From positions 3,974 to 67,973 of the forward strand of contig JBBSHE010000012.1 in the NCBI GenBank assembly GCA_038253325.1: a stretch of DNA of 64,000 nt. Direction: 5' to 3'. The notes beneath the pieces were generated by a model, which saw only the letters and a list, made by a program, of their open reading frames with translations, had not been told where the DNA came from and did not search any database. The DNA is from JBBSHE01 sp038253325 (GTDB lineage: Bacteria; Actinomycetota; Actinomycetes; Propionibacteriales; Nocardioidaceae). The stretch's first letter is position 1. Each line of letters starts with the position of its first letter. A program made the position numbers and the translations under genes. Positions 1 through 7,687 of the stretch are shown here, piece by piece.

Positions 1-147
1 CTGTCTCCAGGCCGGCACCCTGGAGCCGGGTTGTGGGCGGTCCACTGGATGGTCGAGGAGCTGCGGGTCAGCCTGTTCGCCGAGCAGCTGGGTACGTCCG
101 GCCCGGTGTCGGTCCAACGGGTACAGAAGGCCATCAGAGCATTGTGA
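1..147 (+). CDS. hrpA: ATP-dependent RNA helicase HrpA, C-terminal end (partial)
   Basis: An open frame runs in from the left edge and stops at TGA 145-147. Its 48 residues include EELRVSLFAEQLGT followed by PVSVQRVQKAI. I recognise this as the extreme C-terminus of the long actinobacterial/proteobacterial HrpA helicases (DUF3418 end). The DExH motor itself lies outside the window, so the call rests on the tail alone. No terminator-like hairpin was identified between it and the convergent YbaK gene. Confidence 0.7.
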   Translation: MSPGRHPGAGLWAVHWMVEELRVSLFAEQLGTSGPVSVQRVQKAIRAL

Positions 148-217
148 TCGGCGACCCGGGCCGCTGACTCTCGACAACCGGGGGAGCGTCCTTCCGGCAA
201 CTGGCGAAGACAGCTTG

Positions 218-733
218 TCAGCGGGACAGGGCCAGTGGTTCGGCGGTGGTGAGCGCAAGGAGAGAAGTCGAGGAGAGCAGCAGCTTGCTTGCGCGGATCC
301 CGCTGCCGATGATCACCTCGCCCGCGTCGACGACGGCGAGGTCGATGAGCACGGGCCATCCTTCGGGCAGTCCGATCGGCGTGATTCCGCCGTACTCCAT
401 ACCGCTGAGCCCGACGGCCTGGTCCTGCGACGCAAACGACGCCTTGCGTGCACCGAGCCGACGCCGGACCACCCCGTTCACGTCGGCCTGCATCGTTGCC
501 AGCACCATCACCGCCGCGTACGTCGTCACGTCGCCGCGTCGTCCGGAGACGATCACGCAGTTCGCGCTGTGATCGAGCGGCACGCCGTAGTAGGCACACA
601 GAGCCGCCGTGTCGGCCAGAGCCGGGTCGATCTCGGCAACCCGGACGTCCGGCAGCCGGGTGACCACCGGACGAACCGGGTCGCCGACGAGATCGAGCCG
701 CGCGTTGACCGGCAACCAGTGCAGGTAGGGCAT
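218..733 (-). CDS. YbaK/EbsC-family aminoacyl-tRNA deacylase-like protein
   Basis: The 171-residue protein resembles the YbaK/ProX fold that hydrolyses mischarged aminoacyl-tRNA. It carries a GLSGMEYGGITPIGLP stretch, like the conserved G-x-x-GGxxP region of the family, and ends in the usual VDAGEVIIGSG-type segment. The ATG overlaps the stop of the upstream exporter gene as TGATG, so it is probably translated as the third gene of a tetR-MFS-ybaK operon. A tRNA-editing enzyme co-transcribed with a drug exporter is a common loose association and does not identify the substrate. Longer in-frame extensions upstream lie inside the exporter gene and are not credible. Confidence 0.75.
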   Translation of the reverse strand: MPYLHWLPVNARLDLVGDPVRPVVTRLPDVRVAEIDPALADTAALCAYYGVPLDHSANCVIVSGRRGDVTTYAAVMVLATMQADVNGVVRRRLGARKASFASQDQAVGLSGMEYGGITPIGLPEGWPVLIDLAVVDAGEVIIGSGIRASKLLLSSTSLLALTTAEPLALSR

Positions 734-2325
734 CAGACGATCGGGAGACCTTCGGGTGCACCGTCGGTCGAGAGCTCCTCGTGTCGGACGTTCATGAACG
801 CCCAAACGATCAGCGATCCGACTAACATCATGCCGGCGCCAACGACGAATGCGGTACGACCGCCGTAGGCGATCGCCACCAGCTTCACCTTCTCTCCGAG
901 AGGCACGAGCGCAGCCCTGACCTTGTCCGGGTCTGCGGCGTTGCTGCCGAGCCCCGCGATCACCTTCTGCTTGGCAGTCTCGAACGCCGCCGTGAGCTGT
1001 GGCTTCTTGGGGTTGGACGCGTGCACCGCGACCGTGCTCAAGATCGCCAGGCCGAGCGCGGCACCGACCTGCTGCATCGCGTTGAGGACTCCGGAGCCGA
1101 TTCCGGCGTCCTCCGGCGCCACCCCATGGACCGCGGTCAGCGTCAGAGGTACGAAGACCCAACCCATGCCGAACGACATCACCAAGATCCATGGCAGCAG
1201 ACCGGTGACGTAACCAGAGCTGGTTCCCAGTGTCGCGATGTCCACGTTGAATCGGCTGAACCCAAAGATTCCGATGCTTGCGAGCAGTGTTCCCACGCCA
1301 GCCAGGAAGCGCGGATCGACCTTCATCATCAGTGTCGACGCGAGCTGCGCCGATACGACGATGCCGGCACTGAACGGCAGGAAGGCGAGCCCGGCGCGCA
1401 ATGGCGTGTAGCCCAGCGGACCCTGCACCGTCTGGCTGAGGAAGTAGAACATCGCGAACATCGCCGCCGGGATGATCATCATCACCGCGAAGCTCACGGC
1501 CCGGGTGCGGTGGGTCAGGATGTGGAACGGCATCAAAGGAGCTGCGGTGCGAGACTCGATCAGCAAGAAGACGCCGATCAGGACGACACCGGCGGCGAGG
1601 GTCACCAGCGTGGTGCCGTTGCTCCATGACGTGCTGGCAGCGTGGGTGAAGCCGTACACGAGCGAAACCAGGCCAAGCGTGCCCGTTATCGCGCCGGGGA
1701 AGTCGAACGAGCCGCGCTTCCGGACGCCCTCGGCGAGGAAGAGCGGAGAGAGTGCCGCGGCGGCGAAGCCGATCGGCAGGTTGATCAGCAGCGTCCAGCG
1801 CCAGGAGTACTCAGTCAGCCAGCCGCCCAGGATCAGGCCGACCGCGGCCCCCGCACCGGACATCGCGGCGTACACCGCGAAGGCGCGGTTGCGCTCCTTG
1901 CCTGCCGGGAAGGTCGTGGTGATCAGCGACAGGGCGGTGGGCGAGGCGATTGCGGCGCCGACGCCCTGCAATGCCCGGGCAGCGAGCAGCATGCTCGAGT
2001 CCTGGGCGAGTCCGCCGAGAAGTGAGGCGACCGAAAAGATCATCAGTCCGCCCATGAAGACCCGACGGCGGCCGAGCAGGTCACCCATCCGGCCGCCGAG
2101 CAGCAGTAGCCCGCCGAAGGCGAGCGTGTAACCGGTGATGATCCAGGAGCGTCCGCTCTCGGAGAAGTTCAGGTCCTTGGCGATGAACGGCAGCGCGATG
2201 TTGACCACGGTCCCATCGAGCACGACCATCAGCTGCGCGACCGAGATGATCGTCAAGGCGATGCCGAGATGGCGATGCCCGTTCTCGGTGCGCGCGGGAT
2301 CGGCGGTTTCGACGTTGGATGTCAT
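733..2325 (-). CDS. DHA2-family (EmrB/QacA-type) MFS drug exporter
   Basis: A 530-aa membrane protein with about 14 hydrophobic segments, the layout of DHA2 proton-driven multidrug antiporters. The loop after helix 2 has GRMGDLLGRRRVF (motif A). Helix 5 carries the GVGAAIASPTALS motif-C region typical of exporters. The ATG has a good AGAGGA ribosome site. The gene begins 11 bp after the tetR stop, so regulator and pump share a transcript, and it overlaps the YbaK gene downstream. The substrate cannot be told from the sequence. Confidence 0.9.
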   Translation of the reverse strand: MTSNVETADPARTENGHRHLGIALTIISVAQLMVVLDGTVVNIALPFIAKDLNFSESGRSWIITGYTLAFGGLLLLGGRMGDLLGRRRVFMGGLMIFSVASLLGGLAQDSSMLLAARALQGVGAAIASPTALSLITTTFPAGKERNRAFAVYAAMSGAGAAVGLILGGWLTEYSWRWTLLINLPIGFAAAALSPLFLAEGVRKRGSFDFPGAITGTLGLVSLVYGFTHAASTSWSNGTTLVTLAAGVVLIGVFLLIESRTAAPLMPFHILTHRTRAVSFAVMMIIPAAMFAMFYFLSQTVQGPLGYTPLRAGLAFLPFSAGIVVSAQLASTLMMKVDPRFLAGVGTLLASIGIFGFSRFNVDIATLGTSSGYVTGLLPWILVMSFGMGWVFVPLTLTAVHGVAPEDAGIGSGVLNAMQQVGAALGLAILSTVAVHASNPKKPQLTAAFETAKQKVIAGLGSNAADPDKVRAALVPLGEKVKLVAIAYGGRTAFVVGAGMMLVGSLIVWAFMNVRHEELSTDGAPEGLPIV

Positions 2326-2336
2326 TCGGATTTCCT

Positions 2337-2969
2337 CTACTTCTTGTGTGAACGTGTTCGATGAGCCTGGTGGAGGACGGCCGGCATCACGACGGTGTCG
2401 ACCACTTCGGCGACGGTCTGTGGCGTCACGTCTTCACCCATCACGAATGCCTGGAGCAGACAGACCGCGGGCAGGACGTTGACCACGCAGTCGATGTCGA
2501 TGTCGGCGGGAACCTCGCCGCGGGCGATGGCTCGCTCGAAGATGCTGCGTTGGCGTGCGGCGCGCTCGGCGACGAACTGACTGCGAAACGCGGTGGCGAA
2601 CTCCTTGTCGTGCTGGATTGCCGTCACGATATTGCCGAGCACCGACAGTCCGAACTCGTCGGTGACACCACCGGCATCGCACGCTGCGGCGATCAAGTCT
2701 GTGCGCAGCGACCCGGTGTCCGCCAACGGTTTTTCGTGGCGCGCCCGCATCTGGTTGAGCGCCTCGATCACGAGTTCGGCCTTGGACGACCAGCGACGGT
2801 AGAGCGTCGCCTTGCTCGCCCGTGCGGCGGACGCGATCGCGTCCATCGTCAGCTTGTCGTAGCCGACCAGCCCGAGCAGCTGAAGTGCTGCTGTGAGAAT
2901 CTCCTCCTCGCGCTCACCCTCGACGCGCGGTCGGGGGACCGCGCTCGGTTCCGGAACGGCAGGGGGCAT
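2337..2969 (-). CDS. TetR-family transcriptional repressor
   Basis: About 210 residues with an N-terminal TetR helix-turn-helix (ILTAALQLLG, then ASKATLYRRWSSKAELV) and a divergent ligand-binding C-terminal half. I chose the ATG at 2967-2969, which has AAGG nine bases upstream. A TTG 21 bp further upstream is open but would place the start 4 bp from the operator. The regulator heads the operon containing the MFS exporter and most likely represses it, and itself, through the palindrome at 2995-3011. Confidence 0.88.
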   Translation of the reverse strand: MPPAVPEPSAVPRPRVEGEREEEILTAALQLLGLVGYDKLTMDAIASAARASKATLYRRWSSKAELVIEALNQMRARHEKPLADTGSLRTDLIAAACDAGGVTDEFGLSVLGNIVTAIQHDKEFATAFRSQFVAERAARQRSIFERAIARGEVPADIDIDCVVNVLPAVCLLQAFVMGEDVTPQTVAEVVDTVVMPAVLHQAHRTRSHKK

Positions 2970-2994
2970 TTCGGCGTACCTTGTGATCAAGTGA

Positions 2995-3011
2995 AACGAA
3001 ACCGTTTCGTT
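2995..3011. promoter_or_regulatory. Palindromic operator upstream of tetR-MFS operon
   Basis: AACGAAAC and GTTTCGTT form perfect 8-bp arms around a single C. The site lies 26-42 bp upstream of the chosen tetR ATG, where a TetR dimer would block RNA polymerase. Autoregulation is inferred from position and symmetry only. Confidence 0.6.
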
Positions 3012-3106
3012 CCATCAGCCGCCACGGTAGCCGTGCCCCCGCCGGGCGACAACGCCATCCGCCGTGGCCTTCGTCACACCAGATTTCCGCAGGGGTTGCG
3101 GAGCCC

Positions 3107-3137
3107 GGAGGGTTAGGTAAGACTTACCTGACCCTCC
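3107..3137. promoter_or_regulatory. DtxR/IdeR/MntR-like metal-regulator box before the ZIP gene
   Basis: A 31-bp palindrome with 15-bp arms, one mismatch and a central A. The inner 19 bp at 3113-3131 (TTAGGTAAGACTTACCTGA) match the classical iron-box consensus TTAGGTTAGSCTAACCTAA at most positions. It ends 22 bp before the ATG of a ZIP metal transporter, a placement suited to repression by a metal-loaded DtxR-family protein. Whether the co-repressor is iron, manganese or zinc cannot be read from the site. A terminator is less likely because no T-run follows and a gene starts immediately after. Confidence 0.6.
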
Positions 3138-3159
3138 GGTTGGAATGGAGTAGCGCCCG

Positions 3160-4029
3160 ATGGATTTGTCCACCACCCTGTTGCTCGGCTTCATTGCCGG
3201 AGTGACGATCGTCATCGGCCTCCCGATCGGGCGCCTGCGTCGACCGAGACCGTCGTTGAAGCTGTTCTTGAACGCGACCGCCGTCGGCATCTTGCTCTTC
3301 CTGGTCTGGGACGTGCTGAGCGCTGGGTGGGAACCCGTCGACGCCGCGCTCGTCGCGGTACACGACCACAGCGGCGGTCTGGGGCCGGTGTTCGGGTACG
3401 GGACGTTGTTCGCCGTCGGCCTGTCAGTGGGCCTGCTGTCGCTCGTTGCCTATGATCGCTACCTCAATCGCACGCTGGTCCGGGCCCACAACGGTCCAGG
3501 CGCCATGTCCGTGCACGAACGGCCCGCCGGTGTCCGTGGCGTCGCGAGCTGGTCGCCGGCAAGGCGGCTCGCACTGTTGATCGCGGTCGGGATCGGCCTG
3601 CACAACTTCGCCGAAGGTCTGGCCATCGGTCACTCCGCGGCTCGGAATGAGGTCGCTCTGGCGACGGTGCTGGTGATCGGTTTCGCTCTGCACAACGCCA
3701 CGGAAGGGTTTGGGATCGTCGCTCCGCTGGCCGCCGACAGCGACGCCGACGGAACAGTTCGCCGGCCAAGCTGGCTGTTCCTGCTCGCGATGGCACTGAT
3801 CGGCGGAGGACCGACGTTCGTCGGTACCGCGGTCGGGCACGGGTTCACCAGCGAGGCGATGTCCGTCGTGTTCCTCACCCTCGCCGCTGGGTCGATCATC
3901 TATGTGATCTGCCAGCTGCTGGGCATCGCGGCGAAGTCGCGGCGAGCCGATCTGCTCGCTTACGGCCTCTTGGTCGGCATGCTCGCGGGCTTCGCGACCG
4001 ACGCGATCGTGACGGCGGCCGGCGCCTGA
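3160..4029 (+). CDS. ZIP-family divalent metal transporter
   Basis: A 289-aa integral membrane protein with seven to eight hydrophobic helices. Helices 4 and 5 carry the ZIP signatures GLHNFAEGLAIG and ALHNATEGFGI, with the paired His/Glu metal ligands of the binuclear centre. A His-containing loop (VHDHSGG) lies between helices 2 and 3. ZIP proteins import Zn, Mn or Fe into the cytoplasm. The metal-box palindrome directly upstream implies metal-dependent control. It is monocistronic: the tetR operon diverges upstream and about 300 bp of leader RNA for the next gene follows. Confidence 0.87.
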   Translation: MDLSTTLLLGFIAGVTIVIGLPIGRLRRPRPSLKLFLNATAVGILLFLVWDVLSAGWEPVDAALVAVHDHSGGLGPVFGYGTLFAVGLSVGLLSLVAYDRYLNRTLVRAHNGPGAMSVHERPAGVRGVASWSPARRLALLIAVGIGLHNFAEGLAIGHSAARNEVALATVLVIGFALHNATEGFGIVAPLAADSDADGTVRRPSWLFLLAMALIGGGPTFVGTAVGHGFTSEAMSVVFLTLAAGSIIYVICQLLGIAAKSRRADLLAYGLLVGMLAGFATDAIVTAAGA

Positions 4030-4137
4030 CCAGCCGTCCCCGCCCCGGTCCCGCCCGATCTCGAGCGGGCCGCACTCGACGACTTGCCCGGGTCTGTCTG
4101 ATCGCGTAGCGTCGCACCGTCTCCCGGGCATTGGGAG

Positions 4138-4325
4138 ACGCCTCGCTGGTACGCCGAGTCCTGCCCGCCAGCCAGGCACCGAGACACCTCGGGCAGGAGC
4201 GGGGGACCCGTGACCGGCGGAACGCGACGAGCGGTCCGCCTAGGGGTGAAGCTGGCGCGACAGGGGTCGCACAGCCGGGCACGCTTTCCAGCCCGAACCC
4301 GACAGCTCACTTCGTAGGCGCAGGG
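4138..4325 (+). ncRNA. c-di-AMP (ydaO/yuaA) riboswitch controlling rpf
   Basis: The 300-bp leader before the Rpf gene contains the conserved blocks of the ydaO/yuaA riboswitch in order. They are ACGCCGAGTCCTG near the 5' end, GAGCGGGGGACCC, GGGGTGAAGC, and CCGAACCCGACAGCT followed by CGTAGGCG at the 3' end. A separate 7-bp hairpin (GTCTCCC/GGGAGAC, 4119-4139) lies just upstream. In actinobacteria this class switches off cell-wall hydrolase genes when c-di-AMP is high. The position directly ahead of a resuscitation-promoting factor is the textbook arrangement. The exact ends are approximate. Confidence 0.85.
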
Positions 4326-4335
4326 AAGGTACTCC

Positions 4336-4827
4336 ATGGCCTACTCGGCACGCCACCGTTCCAACCGGCGCACCTACCTGCGCCGCAGCGCGGCGGCCAT
4401 CGCCGCCGTCGCGGCGATCGCCGCACCGACGTCGTCCAGCGTGACATCCGCGGACGCGGCGAGCGGAACCACGTGGGACCGGCTCGCCGCGTGTGAGTCC
4501 GGCGGCAACTGGCACATCAACACCGGCAACGGTTTCTACGGCGGCGTGCAGTTCAGCGCCGGTACGTGGATCGCGTACGGCGGCGGAAGGTATGCGCCGC
4601 GTGCCGACCTTGCCACCCGCGCCCAGCAGATCACGATCGCCGAACGTGTTCTGAAGGGGCAGGGCTGGCACGCCTGGCCGGCATGCTCGGCCCGGCTGGG
4701 TCTGACGGCCGCCGACGCCCGCGCCGTCGACCGCAAGCTCGATGCCCACCGGGTCGGAGCTCACCACTATCGCCAGCAGCCAGCCAGAGCTCCCGTCGGC
4801 GGCGAGCACAAGATCAGCCTCAAGTAG
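4336..4827 (+). CDS. Resuscitation-promoting factor-like secreted muralytic protein
   Basis: 163 aa. An N-terminal signal with an RRTYLRR stretch (possibly Tat-like) and an Ala-rich hydrophobic core (residues 10-40) is followed by a single Rpf transglycosylase domain. That domain has WDRLAACESGGNW (catalytic Glu), GFYGGVQFSAGTW and AERVLKGQGWHAWPACS. It would cleave peptidoglycan outside the cell, aiding regrowth from dormancy. There is no LysM domain, so this is a short RpfC/E-like form. A GGAAGG ribosome site precedes the ATG. Expression should be governed by the c-di-AMP riboswitch immediately upstream. Confidence 0.9.
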   Translation: MAYSARHRSNRRTYLRRSAAAIAAVAAIAAPTSSSVTSADAASGTTWDRLAACESGGNWHINTGNGFYGGVQFSAGTWIAYGGGRYAPRADLATRAQQITIAERVLKGQGWHAWPACSARLGLTAADARAVDRKLDAHRVGAHHYRQQPARAPVGGEHKISLK

Positions 4828-4841
4828 TCGAAGTCCCGCCG

Positions 4842-4908
4842 CCGCTTACGACGGCCAACGTTCGCTGACGCGGCACTAGCGGGCGTTCGCTGACCCGGCA
4901 CTAGCGGG
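4842..4908. repeat. Interspersed/tandem repeat, family B copy 1
   Basis: Two tandem 25-bp units (4859-4883 and 4884-4908) differ at one base and share CGTTCGCTGAC then CGGCACTAGCGGG. The 40 bp at 4842-4881 recur with five mismatches at 37455-37494. The second unit contains the stop codon of the lipoprotein gene on the minus strand. It lies between convergent genes. Its role is unknown. Confidence 0.7.
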
Positions 4909-5710
4909 CAACCAGCAGTCGGTCACCCGCGACCGCGACCGCTTTCTCCTCCGGTGACTTGCCGCCCGGGTCGTTGTCGTCGCGTCCGCCGGTACGGAGG
5001 ATCACGTAGGTGATCGTGTCGCCGTCACGGACATAGCCTTCACCGGTGAACCGGCCGAGTGACGACTGCGCCACCAGCACCGAGTATCCCGGGCCGACCA
5101 CGGTGTCGGTCACTCGCGGCGCCGTCACCTTCGTCGAGGTCGACCGCGCATGGCTCGACCAGTACTGCTGACACGTGGCCTGCCAGGTGGCGAGCACCTG
5201 CTCGCCCATCATCGCCGTCTCAGCATCGCTGAACTGGCCGCTGACAACGGTCGCGCGAGCGCCGCTGGCTCCGTCGTACGTCGTCTGCCACTGGTCGATG
5301 GCCCCGATCGAGACCAGCGATGTGTGGATGCAGAAGCCGCCCGCCGGGGCCCCGGCGGGCGCGGCGGCCGTGGCAGCGCGGCGTCGCCACGGCCACGCAC
5401 GGCCGAAGCCAGGGAGCTGTCCGGCCGAGATGCGCGCCGCCTTCGCGCGGTCTGTTCGCGTCGGCGTCGGCGGGGAGGCGGTCGACCGCGATGTCGCGGC
5501 GGTCCGCGCGCGCGTTGTCGTCGACGGGGTGCTCGGGGCCACTGCTCCGGTGGAAGGCGTCGCGGTCGTCGTGGTGGTACGAGAGCTGGTCCGTGTCGGG
5601 AGCGGCGCGGGCGGCGACGACGCATCGCAGCCAGTCAGGACGAGGATGGCCAGTGCGACAACGGTGACCGGGCAAATGTCGGGGCGGCCACGTCGCGAGG
5701 TGCTCGACAT
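4901..5710 (-). CDS. Putative secreted lipoprotein with sensor-like C-terminal domain
   Basis: 269 aa. Residues 1-28 form a lipoprotein signal ending in the lipobox LTGC. A low-complexity Thr/Ser/Pro-rich linker (about 35-90) follows, then a globular domain with QWQTTYDG, TAMMGEQVLATWQATCQQYW and a repeated VRDGDTITYVILR strand. This resembles the extracellular PknH-type sensor domain of actinobacterial lipoproteins, with a Cys pair that could form a disulphide. The ATG at 5708-5710 has GAGG just upstream. Function unknown. Most of the long opposite-strand frame over it is a GC artefact. Confidence 0.7.
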   Translation of the reverse strand: MSSTSRRGRPDICPVTVVALAILVLTGCDASSPPAPLPTRTSSRTTTTTATPSTGAVAPSTPSTTTRARTAATSRSTASPPTPTRTDRAKAARISAGQLPGFGRAWPWRRRAATAAAPAGAPAGGFCIHTSLVSIGAIDQWQTTYDGASGARATVVSGQFSDAETAMMGEQVLATWQATCQQYWSSHARSTSTKVTAPRVTDTVVGPGYSVLVAQSSLGRFTGEGYVRDGDTITYVILRTGGRDDNDPGGKSPEEKAVAVAGDRLLVAR

Positions 5711-5790
5711 CGCCTCGACCCTCTGGTGTGTGTCGCCGATGACGGTCCGCCTCGCGGCGGACCCCGCGAGGCGCTGGCTCTGCGTGCGTG

Positions 5791-7023
5791 TCACGTCGCG
5801 GGGCCGGCCAGGGCTTCGGCAAGCGGAACGGCGGTCAACCCGACCTGCCAGTCGCGCGCGGCACCGCATCGCAACTGCTCGGCGACTGCTGCGGCCGTTG
5901 CGGGCTCCGGCGGCGACCAGGCCAGCCGGCGTACGAGATCGGGCGACAACAGGTTCTCGGCCGGGACCTCGTACGTCTCGGACAACACGGCCATCACCTC
6001 TCGGCACCGGCCGAGTCGCCCGGCCGCGACCGGATTTCGCTGCAACCATGCCCGCGGGTGGGGAGGGCCGTCCGACACCGGGGAGGTCGTCGGCAGCTCG
6101 GCCTCGGGAAGGGCCGTTGCCCGCTGGACCTCATGCCAAAGCGTGGGGACGTACTGGCTCCTGCGGCTGCGCCGGATCAGCGGAAGCTGCGCCAGTTCCT
6201 GCTGGGACGACGGCCCTGTGGTGGCGATCTCGACGATCGCTGCGTCCGGGACGATTCGCCCTGTTGCGATGTCCGCCCGGCGCGCGAGGTCGTCGCGGGT
6301 CTCCCACAGCGAGCGAACGACGGCCAGGGCGCGGCGGCCGCGGACGCGGTGGATCCCGGACGTTCGGCGCCACGGTTCGGTGCGGCTCGGCGTCGTCGGC
6401 AACGAGGCCCAGTACGCGAACTCCTGACGGGCCCACTCGCGCTTGCCGGCCCGGTCCAAGAGGTCGGACAGGATGTCGCGCAGCTGAATCAGCGGCTCGA
6501 CGTCGAGCGCTGCGTACCGCAGCCAGGAATCCGGCATCGGTCGTTGCGACCAGTCGACGGCCGAATGCTCCTTGCGCATCCGGAGGCCGAGGTACTCCTC
6601 GACCAGAGACGCCAGCCCGACTCGCGGGAGGTTCAGCAGCCGGCCGGCCAGCTCGGTGTCGAAGAGTGTCCGCGGCCGCATCCCCAGCTCGTCGAGGCAG
6701 GCCAGGTCCTGGCTGGCGGCATGGATGACCCACTCGGCGCCGGCGATCGCCTCGGCGAGCGGGCGCAAGGCGTCATTCGGTACGTCGCCCCACGGCAACG
6801 GGTCGACGAGCGCGATCCCCGGGCCCGACCGCGCGAGCTGGACCAGGTATGCCCGCTGAGAGTACCGATAGCCCGACGCGCGCTCGGCGTCGATCGCGAC
6901 GGGCCCGGACCCGGCCGCGAAGTCAGCCACCAGGTCGTCGAGGTCGGCCGGATCCTCGGTGACGCGTGGGAGGCCACCGGTGAGCTCGAGCAGGGGAAGG
7001 GGTTCGGGCTGGTCGTCGTTCAT
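5791..7023 (-). CDS. rnd: Ribonuclease D-like 3'-5' exonuclease (HRDC domain)
   Basis: 410 aa. The DEDDy exonuclease domain (residues 20-200) shows VAIDAERASG (Asp-x-Glu), SQDLACLDELG and YAALDVEPLIQL, the Tyr and Asp of motif III. An HRDC module follows (RRALAVVRSLWETRDDLARR) near residue 220, then a second helical segment. It would trim 3' ends of stable RNA in the cytoplasm. Its ATG overlaps the stop of the DUF3000 gene as ATGA, so the two are co-translated, an arrangement common next to hemE in actinobacteria. Confidence 0.88.
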   Translation of the reverse strand: MNDDQPEPLPLLELTGGLPRVTEDPADLDDLVADFAAGSGPVAIDAERASGYRYSQRAYLVQLARSGPGIALVDPLPWGDVPNDALRPLAEAIAGAEWVIHAASQDLACLDELGMRPRTLFDTELAGRLLNLPRVGLASLVEEYLGLRMRKEHSAVDWSQRPMPDSWLRYAALDVEPLIQLRDILSDLLDRAGKREWARQEFAYWASLPTTPSRTEPWRRTSGIHRVRGRRALAVVRSLWETRDDLARRADIATGRIVPDAAIVEIATTGPSSQQELAQLPLIRRSRRSQYVPTLWHEVQRATALPEAELPTTSPVSDGPPHPRAWLQRNPVAAGRLGRCREVMAVLSETYEVPAENLLSPDLVRRLAWSPPEPATAAAVAEQLRCGAARDWQVGLTAVPLAEALAGPAT

Positions 7024-7604
7024 CGCAACCGTTGGCCGCGACGGCTGGGCATCGCGACCACCCCGGCCGGAACGGGCGGCAGCCCGGCGGTACTGCACAG
7101 CAGCTGCCCCCAGGCCTCGACGTGCGCGGTCACCTTTCCGACCGGCGACCACGACGCGCGGATCTCGGTCTCGGCGCGACCCGGCTCGTCCGACATTCCC
7201 CCGAAGCTCTCGGAGATGACGCGGGTGACCGTTCCGCTGGGCGCGACGTACCCGGCGCCGTGCGCCGCCAACGCCTCGGTGAGCCAGGCCCAGCACACCC
7301 CGCCGAGCATCGGGTCGGTCACCGCCTCGGGTTCGACCTCGGAGCGTACGTAGACGACGCAACGGAAGTTTCCCTGCCAGGCTTCGTTACCGGCCGGGTT
7401 GTAAAGCAGCACGATCCGACCGGTCGCGACGTCGTTGCCGCCGATGGTGACGTCTGCGGTGAACGCAGCGGCATACGGGGCCACCCGCGATGGCGCGGGC
7501 ATCTCCTCGAAGAAGATCTCCGGTCGAAGCCGAGCCGACCGGAAGTCGTCGAGTGCCGCACGAAACTCGTCGGGTGGCGCGTCACGTTGCTTGTGCGCCG
7601 CCAT
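7020..7604 (-). CDS. DUF3000 family protein
   Basis: 194 aa, starting MAAHKQRDAPPDEFRAAL. I recognise the conserved DUF3000 stretches RPEIFFEEMPAPSRVAPYAAA and WAWLTEALAAHGA. The biochemical function of this actinobacteria-specific family is unknown. It is the first gene of a two-gene unit with rnd and is divergent from hemE across 83 bp, so both promoters must lie in that gap. A 57-bp upstream in-frame extension reaches into the hemE promoter region and was not used. Confidence 0.8.
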   Translation of the reverse strand: MAAHKQRDAPPDEFRAALDDFRSARLRPEIFFEEMPAPSRVAPYAAAFTADVTIGGNDVATGRIVLLYNPAGNEAWQGNFRCVVYVRSEVEPEAVTDPMLGGVCWAWLTEALAAHGAGYVAPSGTVTRVISESFGGMSDEPGRAETEIRASWSPVGKVTAHVEAWGQLLCSTAGLPPVPAGVVAMPSRRGQRLR

Positions 7605-7687
7605 GGTGCCGAGCGTAGTTCGCGCGCTCGACAGGCATCGAGCGACGCGCCGACTCGGCACCGCCCAGGTCGTGCGAGGATCGGCCC

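Noticed and set aside
5150..7353. Long plus-strand frames (up to 521 codons) opposite the lipoprotein and RNase D genes
   Set aside because: They are Arg/Gly/Pro-rich shadows of the real minus-strand genes, expected at this GC content, with no domain signatures.
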